Shown piece by piece: positions 9,120 to 20,034 of a DNA stretch of 64,000 nucleotides. The stretch's first letter is position 1. Every line of letters starts with the position of its first letter. The notes beneath the pieces were generated by a model. That model was not told where the DNA came from, did no database searches, and saw nothing but the letters and a program-made list of their open reading frames with translations. The DNA is from Diplodia intermedia (taxonomy: Eukaryota > Ascomycota > Dothideomycetes > Botryosphaeriales > Botryosphaeriaceae), in contig JAKEKT010000091.1 of the NCBI GenBank assembly GCA_021495925.1, positions 1 through 64,000 on the forward strand. Reading direction: 5' to 3'. Made by a program: the position numbers and the translations under genes.

Positions 9120-12100
9120 TCATTCGTCCTGTCCAAGCATGCTTGACGGCCCATCCCCAGCCTGCGTCTTCTTCCTCTCCCTCGCCGCCTTCATCTGCTC
9201 CCTGACCCTCCTCTCCTTCCTCCTGCGTTCCTTTCTTGTAAACTCCGTCTCGGCCTTCATCGCGCGGCCCTCGCGCGTCCTCGTCGCCAGCCGCTGCACC
9301 TCGGCCGGCACCAGCTCGCGGAAAACCAGCAGGTACCTGATCCTATTCTCGAAGGGCAGGCCGGCCTCGTTCAACGCGTCCGGGTTGACGAGTCGGCGGT
9401 CGAGCCGCGTCCATCGGGCGGAAGTACTGCCACGCGCGGCCTCGGGAACCTGCGCCGCGGCGTCGATGATGCGGTAGCCGGCTGAGATGTCTAGGTCGGC
9501 GTCGATGTCGTCGTCGTCATCGTCGTCATCGTCATCGTCGGCGTCTTGGCCCAGGCCGGTGATTGGGAAGCCATGGCGCAAGGCGCGCGTCTCAGCCTCC
9601 TCCCACAGCGCATCCTCGCCGGCGGCGGCACCGCCAAGGCTATCAAGCTCGATGCGGAACATGTGTACGGGTTTCATGTCGATGTCGTCGTCGCCGATGC
9701 CGAGAATGTCGCCGCTCTTGACGAAGAAGCCGTCTCCGTTGTGCTCCGGCAAGTTCGATCCATGTGTTGTAGCTACCGTCTCGTTGGCCCCGGTTTTGAG
9801 AGGGACAATCCAGCGGCCGTTGAGGGTGGCTCTGGCCCCTCCTGTGACCGAGATGATCCAGCGCTGGGTCTGTTGGTCGATGGAGAAGGCGCAATGGTCC
9901 GCCGCGACGCATGGGCCTGGGAGGAAGATGGGACCAGCGCCCACGGCGGGCCGGTTCTGGGTGTTGAAGGAGGGGTCGGAGCCGATGCGGATCATTTGCT
10001 GGGCGTCGAGCGGGTCGGGGTGCGTGCGAGTCCGGATGAGGGATGGAAGGTTGCGTCGGTGTTCGCGGGAGTGCCCGAAAAGCGTGTCCGTCAGCTTTTC
10101 ATTGAGCTCCCGCAGGATGATGATGTAATTTGGATCTGCCTGGAAAAAGGTATTAGTGTTCGGCACATGCCCGAGAGCTGAGTGTGGCTTACGCGGTCGA
10201 ACTCGAACGGGAGGTCGTAATAGAACAAGGTGTCCAGAGAAAGATGCTCGCGGTGCACCTTAACATAATTAGGCTTGTGGTTCTGCGTTGGGCTATTGGG
10301 CCTTGACCTGGCGGAAGCTCTGGCCCGTTTCGATGAGCTGCTGCCTTGGGAATCTTCCAATAAGTTCGGAGATGGATGCAGGTCGATGAGGAACAGATTT
10401 GGCTTTTTGTCAGTGAAGCCTTCCCCTTCGCAAGTGTTGCAGAGCTCATGGTAACACACGAGGCAGTTAAGAGTTACCATGGGTCTGGCTCGGCATTTGC
10501 AGCACGCCCGCAGAGTAGACTCTCCTGTAAGACGACTCAGGCCCTCTGCCGACCCACTCAGGCGTGAAGCGTTGGGCCGCTTTGGCTTGCCGGACTCTGC
10601 AGTCTCGGTTCCGGCGTCAGAGACATCATCCTGCTCCTGGACCGGCGATTCGCCCGGAGAAGAAGTAAGCGTCTCTACCTGAACCTCTCTCTCGTTTGGC
10701 TGTCCAAGAAGAGTCTTGGTGGGAGGGAAGAAGCGAGGAATCATGTCTCTGTAGACGAGCTTGTCCATCTTCTTGTAGACGCAGAATATGATTTTCTCCA
10801 AGCTGTCGCCTTCACCAGCATCTAGGAACGCCCGCGTAGTTCGCAAGGCAATTTCTGTGGCCTCTCGAATTGGAAATCCAAAACCGCCAGCGCTCAGGCA
10901 AGGAAATGCGATACTCTTCAGACCGCTGTCAACGGCGAGCTTGAGACAGTTCCAGTAGCAGCTGGCTAGCAGATCCTCGCCGCCGACAAACTGCGCGGCC
11001 TGGTAGTAATGTGGCCGGACGGTGTGGATGACTTTGCGGCAGGGTAGATTGTACGCATCGGTCATCACTGCTTGACTCATTTTACAATGTTCAATAGCTC
11101 GGCATTCCCGCAGGAGCTCGGGCCCCGCTGCCCGATGGACTCGGTAGCCTATGGAATCTGATGCACCAACATTTAGACCTTGGGTGGTTGCGTTGACGAT
11201 AGCATCAACATCAATCTTGGTAATGTCGTGAAGTATCATGGAGATCTTGCGGTTTACTTCGTCTTTTGGTGGCGGCAATGACGCTTCTCCAGAAGCTCTC
11301 AAAGAGTTCTGCACCCAATCGGGCACAAACAACTCCGAGTTGACATAGAGCTGCGCAATGCTTGGGATAGCGGAGGCCGCCTTTAGCGGAAATGTATCCA
11401 TCGATGACCACCTATGCAGGTCATCGATTTCGGTGGCGATGTTTTGAGTCGCGAGGGGGCCTATCTTGGCCAATCCAAACACGTTTTGCAGCCGTGTGAA
11501 AAACTGGGTGCGTCCGCTGACCTCTGGCGAGTCTCGTTGGAAGTGCTTGTGGAACCACATGCTGGACCGTTTCGGACCGCTGGTGTCTATCCGATATTGC
11601 TTGTCCACTTGTTGGCAGAACCCGCAAGCTATCAGACTGTCCTTGAATGATGAGAACATGTCGAAGCCGAAAGTCGGCAAGATGTCTCGAGAAAACGCTT
11701 CTTCGTCTAAAATGCGAAAGGCCTTGCCATCTTGGGCCCAGGCAATCGTCTTCCTGTGCTTAGATTCTCCAAGGACTCTGCAAACTTGTCAGCTCCATCC
11801 GAAGGACGTATCCACACTGCCTTACCTGCTCAATGCTTCCAGGAAGCCCTGAACGTCGAACATTACACCGACGCCTCCCGGTAGAGATGTAGCTTTGCTC
11901 ATTTCCTTTTCGCCGCTGTGCTCTAGATCGAGATCAACACCCGGAAACTCCGTCTTGTCAAACGACAGCAACGCTTCATCGGCATTTTCCTGGTTGTCAA
12001 ATGTGACGTACCCCCGATCTTTGACATGTGGGTCGAGAGTGAAGCGTTGGCAATTCAACTTTTCGAAGAAAGCAAAAAGCCGTCTGTTTGCTTCATCCCC

Positions 12101-14119
12101 TGCCGGCAAATTCGATATTCGAATTGTATGAGGCTGTTTCGAACTTTCTAGACTGATACTTGGTGCCTTTTCTCTGTCATCGCCCGAAGCTGTGTCAATT
12201 GAATGTATCTCGAAGGCTCTCTTGCCCTCGTCACTTGCTATACTTGTTACTGTCGACACAGTATCGTGATCAGATGGTGATGCACGCGCCATCTCCATGA
12301 AGCGCACCATTTTGTCCTCAGTCGCATCGGGAACCGATTGTACTGCGCTTGCGGAAAGCTCGGGGTGGCCAGTGTCCTGACCAAGGCTCGCCCTCTGGGT
12401 TGTCAAATCGCCTCCTGGGGTTTCTAGATCGAGGTCTTGATGGCCGGAGCTGAGCCGTCCAGCCTCGTAGCTAGAAGCGGTGGCTGCAGACCAATGCGAG
12501 CTGGCCGCCTCTGATTCATCAGATTCGCTCTTTCTCCCGTGAATTGCGTCCATACTGGCGCCAGACTTGTCATCTTCCATTCCGGTAAACTTGGGCAGTG
12601 CAAACGAAGCAAACTTCTCCAAATGGTTGGCGATATGGTTATGCAAATCACCTGCTATGCCTGGGTCATTGGTACCTGCAAAACAAATCGGGCAATATTC
12701 CCGTGAATCGTTGGTGGATGCTTCGGCGACTCCGATGAGCTGTCCGATTTGCGTTTCGGAGAGGTCGCTTCCATGTACGTTGTCCAAGTGGCTTCTGATT
12801 CCTGATCGAGAGGAGTACACGGCGTGGGGATGGCCGGGGCAGCGCCAAACTTTTCTGTGAGCAGAGGCTTCATGCTCGAGCCATTCGCGCCGGCTGCGGA
12901 ACATCTGGTCTTCTGACGAGCAGTGGCTGTAGGTACACACATACGGTTGCAAGTCCTGCAAAATATGGGATCTGACTGCGATTAGCTGGGACCGTATCCT
13001 GGAGCGTTGTGAAGCTTACTTCCAGGAGCGTGATCTTCCATATCGCGCCGGACAAATCACATAACAATAGGGGCATTCGAAGTCCCTTTCCCCATCTGCA
13101 GAGCTTGGCGGAGGGGGGAGATCAATGCCGTGGCCTCCGAGATCGCGGGCTGTTGTAGCAACTGACGTGACCGACTGGCTATCCACAGCGTCGTCCAACG
13201 TTCGGTGATGTGCGGTTGCTTCGGTGCCTGAAAGAAGGGTGCGCGGCTGAGCTTCACTGGGCGGTGCTCTCAGGTCGAACTTGACGACATTGGGAGCCTG
13301 TACTGAGGAATCGATTCCGTTGGTGCCCGGCTGAGGTTGGGGACCTTGGTCTCCACCGATAGGGGGGACGTCTTCTTTTGCTGGAGCTGAAACTGCAAGC
13401 TTGTCTCTGTGTTTTTTCCAGTACTTGAATTGCTGTCGTCTCTTGGTGATGGCCTTGCTCAGCCGGTCAACGAGAAACGCAACGTCCTCGTTCTTTCGCT
13501 GCGGGAATCCAGCGCGGAGCTGAGCAAGCGAGTCCGCTACGTATCTTCTGTCGTATTCAGCATACTGGCTGAGGACGTCAACGCCGGTGTCGGGGTCAAT
13601 CTGGCGGTATGTTGCCGCTTTGAGAGAGCGAATTCTTATCGTGGGGTTGCGGATCCTGATGGAGAGACGATAGAGGCTGTTGATGATGTCCATGATCTCG
13701 AACATGCGTTGCTGAAGCTCAAACCGGGGTCTGCCCTCGTCGCTGCTTCCGTCCTCATCCTCCGAGTCGTCCGACGCGCTGTCATCGCTAAAATCGCCAC
13801 GGGCTGCCTGCTGCTCATACGGCAGCCTTGCGCCCGTCACAACGGCGCGAGCTTCGTTGACGTTAATTTCCAGTTCGTGCAGCAGTTTCAGAACGTTGGA
13901 ATGAAGCAGAGGGCTGTCTCGCAAACGGTAGTCAAGCGAACCGTGGCCCTTCTGCTGGGCACCAAGGTTGCCGCTCCAGACACGGAACCGGCCGTACTCA
14001 TCTTCAAGACTGGTCGGATCGATTAGGCTCCGATGCTCGACGGGACCGCTTTCTAAAGCCGCGGCGAGAAGACGGAGGCTGCGGGAGCACGCAGCAGTCC
14101 GGTCCCGGATCGCGGCCAT
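9120..14119 (-). CDS. Multidomain protein: acuF-type C2H2 fingers, RRM-like, HSF-like, macro, Cys-rich zinc and FHA-like domains
   Basis: Exons on the minus strand at 14119-13020, 12971-11826, 11777-10193 and 10139-9120 give 1616 residues. Introns are 48, 48 and 53 bp. Residues 1-340 are a helical fungal N-terminal region. Residues ~348-490 hold C2H2-like fingers (ECPYCYVICPARYG, then LQDLQPYVCTYSHC, WRCPGHPH, YCPICFAG) of the type found in acuF-like proteins. Residues ~650-725 look like an RRM (TIRISNLPAG, RGYVTF). Residues ~740-840 match a heat-shock-factor fold (FLEAL, IAWAQDGKAFRILDEEAF, DMFSSFKDSLIACGF). A macro domain follows at ~920-1095 (DITKIDVDAIVNATTQG, HRAAGPELLRECR, FPCLSAGGFGFP). 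Then come a Cys-rich patch at ~1172-1202 and an FHA-like domain at ~1348-1446 (AADHCAF, RATLNGRW). An Asp tract and a basic coiled tail end the protein. Each domain assignment is mine from motifs; the HSF-like region spans an intron, supporting a single gene. Confidence 0.8.
9497..9542. repeat. GTC/ATC trinucleotide run encoding an Asp tract
   Basis: An imperfect GTC/ATC repeat (read as GAC/GAT on the minus strand) encodes a run of about twelve aspartates after the FHA-like domain of the macro protein. Such tracts vary in length between strains. Confidence 0.75.
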
Positions 14120-14541
14120 CGCGCCTGGTCAGATTTGGAGGCCAGGAATCACGGCCGGGGCACGGTTCGTGAGGGTTGCGGGAGAGTTGGCGGAGAGTTG
14201 CAGCTGTGGTGATGCTGCAGGTGGTGCGATCGACACGGCCCCACTCTCAAAAAGGGCAAGCGCTGGATTCAACCCCAGCCCTCTTCCGTGGCTGAGCACC
14301 GCCGTAATTCCTGTCTTTTGACCTCGTCGCTTCCTGTCCGTTTCTCCCTCGTCCGCGGTGCCTTTTGCCGTGCAGAGTCTCCGGCTGCGAGCGTCGCCGA
14401 TGTGGCCAGCAGCAAGTGTCTCCGCCCAGACCGACGAGAAGTGGGGGCCAAAGGCAGCAGTCAACTGTGTCATGCTCCAAAGCCAACGACCCTTCCAGCA
14501 CGCGACCGACTGAGCAGCACCTCTCGCTCTTGATTGCGACA
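14120..14541. promoter_or_regulatory. Shared divergent promoter region
   Basis: This 422-bp stretch separates the start codons of the minus-strand macro/FHA gene and the plus-strand HeLo-like gene. It should hold the promoters of both, so co-regulation is possible. An upstream in-frame ATG at 14365 exists for the plus-strand gene, but the 59 residues it would add look unlike protein and are treated as leader. Confidence 0.55.
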
Positions 14542-16248
14542 ATGAGTGGAGTCGAGCTTGCTGGCTTGGTCCTGGCCGTCCTGCCTCTCGTCATCTCCGC
14601 CCTCGAGGACTACAATGACGGCCTGGACCCCGTGAAGGCCTTCGTGAAGTGGGAAAACTACCTGCCCCAGTACATCCGCAAGCTTCGGAACCAGCATGTG
14701 CACTACGAACAAACCTTGCGCCTGTTGCTCGCTCCCATCACCACCGAGTACGAGCTGGCCGAGATGATCGCCGAACCCCACAGCAACCAGTGGAAAGACC
14801 CAGCCATGGCCAAAAAGCTCATGTACAAACTGGACGAGTCATACGACGCTTACCACCAAATCATCAAAGACGTCGAGAAGATCATGACGACCATTGCCGA
14901 GAAGCTGGACCTGGATCGCGCCTCCACCGTTTCCCGGAATGACCTGGAGGCCATGCTACTTGCACATGGTCAGCCGAAACCGTCCCATAAATTCGAGTTC
15001 AGGAAGCGCGTCAAGTTCTCCATGAACAAGAAGAAGGTCAAGCGGCTGCTGGAAGAGCTGGACGAGTGCAACAAAGAGCTGGAGCGCTTCACCGAGAAGT
15101 CTGAGAAATTGGAGCCTTACCGGAAAAACTCAAAACCTTCGATTGCATTAAGACTGCAGAAGATACAGACATACGCCCGAGTACTACACAGCTCCTTGGT
15201 CGATGCTTTCAGCTGCTCCTGCAAAGCTTCACACTGCGCGAACCTTCATCTCGAGCGTCGAGACCTCCACCCTAAAGCTAGTGGCCGAAGCCTAGTACAT
15301 GACCCGGGGACCATCTTTACCGTATCTTTCATGGACAACTCCGGGTCCTGGATGCTTCGAGAAGCGCAGATCTGCTTTTCCGAAGAGGACAACGACCTCT
15401 CCACCAAGATGAACAGTCTTCACGTCCATCGTCCTCGACGAAGCGTCAGCTTTTCACCAACCACACCACCGCCTTCCCCAAAGCCATCGCACTCTCCTTT
15501 GCGGACTAGAAGCGAAAGCTCCCATTTCAAAGAGGTGAAGGATCTTTGCTATGAGATGCAAAGCTTTGAGGACGGAGGAAAGACTTGCATTGGCTTCTCA
15601 ATGGAGAACGGTAGGCTTCGTGGAGCTTACCCCGTTCCCCTCAACGGCCTTCGATATTCGCGCATGGCCGAGACTGTCACGTTGGAAGACATCTTGAAGG
15701 ATGGCGCCAAGATACGGTTGAGCAAGAAGGACCGGTATTCCCTCGCTGTCACTGTTGCTTCTTCGATTCTCCAGCTGCATGCTTCGCCATGGATTGGTGA
15801 CAACTGGAGCAAGCGAGACATTATCTTCTACCACACCGTATCCTCGCACCGCTCCATCGACATCGAAAACCCGCACGTTAGCCAGAAACTCATGCCGCTT
15901 CCCGGGAGTGTTCAGCCGATAGGTTTTAGTAGCAAGAATACTACCTTGCTTGCACTCGGCATTATCCTTCTGGAGCTCTACTTCGGCAAACCTTGCGAGC
16001 AGCAGATGCCGGAGAATTTGTACATGGGGCCAGACAAGTCGCTAGCACTACTGTGCACGGCGCATCGCTGGTATGAGACCGACCAGGAAGATCTGTCTGC
16101 AGCTTTCCAAAGTGCCATCGCGCATTGCCTGAGATGCTTCGCAGACCCGAGCGGCAGCCTCCAGGATTCGGACTTCCTGCAGACGGCTATGGAGCAGATT
16201 GTGTTGCCACTGCAAGACGAACTCTGCCAGTTTCTGGGCACAAGATGA
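14542..16248 (+). CDS. HeLo-like / DUF7580 family protein
   Basis: A single exon encodes 568 residues. The N-terminus (MSGVELAGLVLAVLPLVISA) followed by LDPVKAFVKW is the usual start of fungal HeLo-like/prion-propagation-type N-terminal domains, which are often membrane-active helical bundles in NLR-linked cell death. The middle is helical and charged, with a short Cys motif (FSCSCKASHCANLHL) and a Ser/Pro-rich linker (~residues 300-330). The C-terminal third resembles the DUF7580 region, which looks like a degenerate kinase C-lobe (LALGIILLELYFGKPCE), with no catalytic HRD or DFG motif seen. It is divergently paired with the macro/FHA gene. The role in this organism is unknown; heterokaryon-incompatibility or immunity is an inference from family context. 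The ATG at 14542 is chosen because the conserved start begins there. Confidence 0.8.
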   Translation: MSGVELAGLVLAVLPLVISALEDYNDGLDPVKAFVKWENYLPQYIRKLRNQHVHYEQTLRLLLAPITTEYELAEMIAEPHSNQWKDPAMAKKLMYKLDESYDAYHQIIKDVEKIMTTIAEKLDLDRASTVSRNDLEAMLLAHGQPKPSHKFEFRKRVKFSMNKKKVKRLLEELDECNKELERFTEKSEKLEPYRKNSKPSIALRLQKIQTYARVLHSSLVDAFSCSCKASHCANLHLERRDLHPKASGRSLVHDPGTIFTVSFMDNSGSWMLREAQICFSEEDNDLSTKMNSLHVHRPRRSVSFSPTTPPPSPKPSHSPLRTRSESSHFKEVKDLCYEMQSFEDGGKTCIGFSMENGRLRGAYPVPLNGLRYSRMAETVTLEDILKDGAKIRLSKKDRYSLAVTVASSILQLHASPWIGDNWSKRDIIFYHTVSSHRSIDIENPHVSQKLMPLPGSVQPIGFSSKNTTLLALGIILLELYFGKPCEQQMPENLYMGPDKSLALLCTAHRWYETDQEDLSAAFQSAIAHCLRCFADPSGSLQDSDFLQTAMEQIVLPLQDELCQFLGTR

Positions 16249-17671
16249 TCACTGAACCCGTACCAGCAACCCCGGCCTTCGCAAGTTCTCAACACCGCAA
16301 GCCTACCCAGGCCACCAACCTGCATCCCCTTGCTGACGTCGAAAAGACGACAAGGTGGTGCGAAGAATAAGCATACATGCACTCAGACTTACCCGAAACG
16401 ACGGTCAGTTACCCAAAATAGGCAACTGCCAACATAGACCCTTGACGCATTCGACAACGGTAACATCAAGCGCCAGCCGCGCCGAGCCTGGAACGCGGAA
16501 TGTTGCGCGACGCTTCACACGCGTTGGGATGGGCAGCGCACATCGGCGTCAATCCCTCGTCTGCTCAAACCTCTCATCCATGTCGCAAAGGGTCTGAGCG
16601 TACGGGTGCCCGAGACAATTTTTTCAAAAGGAAAAAAATTGAAGAGACGGAAAGCAGAGACGCACATGTGGCGCGTGCGGCCACGGCGGCCGGAGCCGGT
16701 TGATTGGGGAGAGAAAGAACGTGGACACACGGACCAACGGGGGCGGCGTCCAGCCAGGGGCACCGAACGTTCCACCAACAACCACCTACCCAGCCATCCA
16801 TTCCCTTTTTTACCCCCGTCGCTCGTGCTTTCGGATGGTGACGCACAAACACACACACGTCTTGTCCATCACCATCCCCTTTGTTGATCGGGGTCGGCCG
16901 GCCCACCCTCGCTCGCTCGCTGGCTCCCGTCTCGCCTCCTTCCATCCTCTCGTCCCGCGTCTCCGAGCTTTCGCGGGCGTGCGTGAGTCAGGGACGGAGG
17001 AGGGGAGAGCCCGTGCTACGTACCATGAACAATCTTATTATAACATGCCCAGAATGCAAACGCCACACCCTCCCCCCGATCCACAGAGCGAGCCCCTTAT
17101 CCCCCTGCCGACCACCAATCCCCTCCTCAATCTATTTTCGGGGGCTTCAGGTCGAACGGAAGAGAAGAAAAAGAAGAATTGGCAAAGAAGCGGAAATGAA
17201 CAACGACCTCCGCTACGATTGTTGACGAATCATGGATAGGATTTCGCGTCTAGCCATCTATAAAATTTGATGTTATGCTTGCACGCGAAATTGCGCACCA
17301 CTCGCCGGGGAAGAGGGCGTTATTATCTTATTCTTGGTGACAACAGCCACGCGGCCGCCCGCACATATGGCGCAAATCATCCCCATTGATCTTCTCTTGA
17401 TGCGGCTGCCATGTGGCCGCCCCAAATCGGGCCTGATTGCCTGAACAATCGTAATGCTGCGAGGCAAGGACATGTGTTTCCAACATGGCCAAACTCCATT
17501 CCCTTGATATGACATAATGGAAAGGAAAGAAAAGGGGACTAAAAGTATCGTTCAATGTTCATGAATTCTGGATATCGAGATGGTACGACGCTGCTAGATG
17601 GCAAAAATAGCAACGATTCGCTTTTGGAGCTGCGGACACTACAGGACGTAATATCCGACGCGGCCATTGTT
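16249..17671. other. Intergenic region between convergent genes, no gene recognised
   Basis: The 1.4 kb hold the 3' ends of the HeLo-like gene and the antiporter gene. Short open frames are Pro/Arg-rich and lack any recognisable motif. I see no RNA gene or repeat. Confidence 0.5.
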
Positions 17672-19583
17672 TTATTCCACTCCCCACACGCCAAGCACGT
17701 CTCTCCTACCTTCAACGGCGTTGTCGCCGTTCTTCTGAAGCTTGTTGACCCGTCTGACTAACAGTCCGACAGCTAATGGGCCGATGATCGTGCACAGCAT
17801 GATCGCCCAGGTAGCGACAAGGAAGATCTCGTCCGCACCGCTCGACGAAGAACTGGATGAGGAGGCAAATATTCCCTTGCTCTGCGCGAGCGACGAGATC
17901 AAAAAGCCAATCTCGCCACGCGCCACCATTGCACTGCCAACGATGGAGGCCGGGTACAGGGAGATCGGTTTCTTGGCGTCGTGCGAAGTATGCCGGACGG
18001 CAGGCGTGCTATTGTCAGCATGCTCGTCCTGTTCAGACGACGAGCCGTGCTGACGAGCCGTCTCTTCTTCGCTTCGCGGAGATGTCTGGGCTTGAGATGG
18101 GATCTGCTGCTCTTCACGCTGAGGTCGGGGGACATCCGAGTGGCTGTGCTTCCTATTCGGGTCTTTCTTCCGCTCGGCTTTGGCTCCCTCCTTCGCCGAT
18201 GCACCCCAGAGGTGGGGCATCGACGGCAAGCGGAGCTTACGGAGTTTAAGACGCTCGGGGACGTACGGCGAAACAGAAAAACGGACTAGCCAGAGACCAC
18301 ATACCAGCTTCCCGAACATCATCAGGATTGTGTATACAATCCCACGCCAAACGACGGAGCCAGTAAACATTTGAGAAATGGGAATTGAGAAGCCAATAGA
18401 GGCCTAGCAATATCGTCAGCAATCATGGGTTGGATCTGTAGGGAGCACTCACGAAGAACAGCGGTTTCAATATCTTCTCCACAGCCTGCTGGTAGTATCT
18501 TTGGTAGATTGCGATCCCACATATGTGACCGGATGCATAACTTCGGATGCTCTCGCCATTGTCAGTCACCTGAGAGTCACTGTTGCTCGAGACCATGCCG
18601 ACGGAGGATTGTGTGCCAGCGTGACTAGCGTCCGTGCTCTGAGACCTTGCAACTGGCAAATGAGGTACCTCAGTATCCCACCAGCTGATGGATGCACCGG
18701 CAAGGTAGGCGGTGAAGAGGTTCGATGTGCCTGCAAAAGAGCCGCCAGCGACGAAACCAAGAAGAACGGCCGTCTGGATGAAGAAGCCCGTCTGACGCAT
18801 GACCAAGAACCTTTGCATGGACCCAGAAGGGTTCGCCTCGCGGTGCTTGTTCAGGAAAAGAGTAGCAGGCTTGACGATCAGGCGGCAAGCAAGCGGGATC
18901 AGCACGGCGAATGCCAGCGAGACGAAGACAGGCCTGATGACGGTGGTTGCGCTGAATGAAGAACTGGAGCCACCGAGGTTGGAAATGACTTGAACCATGA
19001 CAAGGCCTACAACATCATCCATCATAGCAGCACTGGTGAGAACCACCCCAAGGCGCGATTGCGTAAGACCGCTGGTTCCAAGGACGGTGAAGGTTGTTCC
19101 CAAGCTGGTGGAGCACAGCGCAGCGCCTGCGGCGAAGGCCTGCAGAGGTGTTGCGCCGGCCAAGCCCTGCAAAAGGAAGGAAAGGCCGATAGGCACACTG
19201 ATGCCCGTGATGGCAACGGCGATGGAGAGGAGCAGGTTAGCTTTCAGGGACGCGAACGACGTCGAAAGCCCGCCTGGTTGGAATGAGCGAGGTCCAACAT
19301 GCGGAAAGGGATAGGGCTAGAACGCACCTTCGTATACGAGCAGTATCAAGCCGAGATAACCAAGCTGGACAATGGCCTCTTCGGTTGCCTCCGAGAGCCA
19401 TTTCGCCCCTGGGGTGCCCCAAGCCACGCCGACGAAGATCTGGCCGAGGAGACCGCAGTAGACGGTGTTGTCCAGGATGGTGTTGATGACGTTGAGAATG
19501 ACCAGGAACGAGCCCTGGATCAGGATGGTGGTGATCCCTGGCTCGTGGTAGGGCAGCGAGGCGGCGCTACTATTGGAAGCCAT
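17672..19583 (-). CDS. Monovalent cation/proton antiporter, CPA2-like
   Basis: Exons 19583-19328, 19273-18453 and 18403-17672 (introns 54 and 49 bp) encode 602 residues. The protein has a dozen or so hydrophobic segments of the sodium/hydrogen exchanger fold. Typical stretches are LLILLVYEGGL-like near residues 75-90, AAGAALCSTSLGTTFTVL near 135, and SAAMMDDVVGLVMVQV, whose paired Asp residues are the ion-binding site of this family. A long hydrophilic, Ser/Glu-rich insertion (about residues 415-480) separates the last two helical groups and is probably a cytosolic regulatory loop. The start at 19583 opens a short lumenal or extracellular tail before the first helix. It could exchange Na+ or K+; the membrane it sits in cannot be told. 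Confidence 0.85.
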
Positions 19584-20034
19584 GGCAACAGGGACGATGC
19601 ACGCGCGCGCTCCAGCGGAACGGGGGGGTGGCTGCGGGGCGGGGCGTAGCTCAGCTCGAGTTTGCGTGCAGCTGTCTGCGCCGTGAGGAGGCCGGGAAAG
19701 AAACCACAGGCAGCAGCGCAAAGGCTGGAGCCGGCTACGCAATCGCTGCAGACCGCCGAGCAGAAGCGCTTGCGCGAAGGGCTTGGCTGTCTTTGATCTC
19801 GGCCAAAGCAGCAGCAGCGTCAGGGATCGGCGCGGTCGCGGTGCGCGCCCGTCCGCACGCGCCTCCCTAGTTGCCCGGCGCGCCAACCCGACTCTCGCAT
19901 GCCGTGCCCGACAGGGTCTATGCCGCTCTACTGTCGGCCGCGCAGTCCGCCGTCAACACAACACCACCCCGAAAGTCGCTGCGCCAACCCTCCCCGCTGA
20001 CTCCGAGCGCTGCTTCCAATGCCGTGAAGGAACC
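19584..20034. promoter_or_regulatory. Divergent promoter region, antiporter and alpha-actinin
   Basis: A 451-bp GC-rich stretch lies between the two divergent start codons. The long open frames across it are read-through with no recognisable protein features. No specific factor site was identified. Confidence 0.45.

Noticed and set aside
14365..14541. Upstream in-frame start for the HeLo-like protein
   Set aside because: The added 59 residues are Arg/Ser/Pro-rich and unlike the family, whose members start at MSGVELAG-type sequences.
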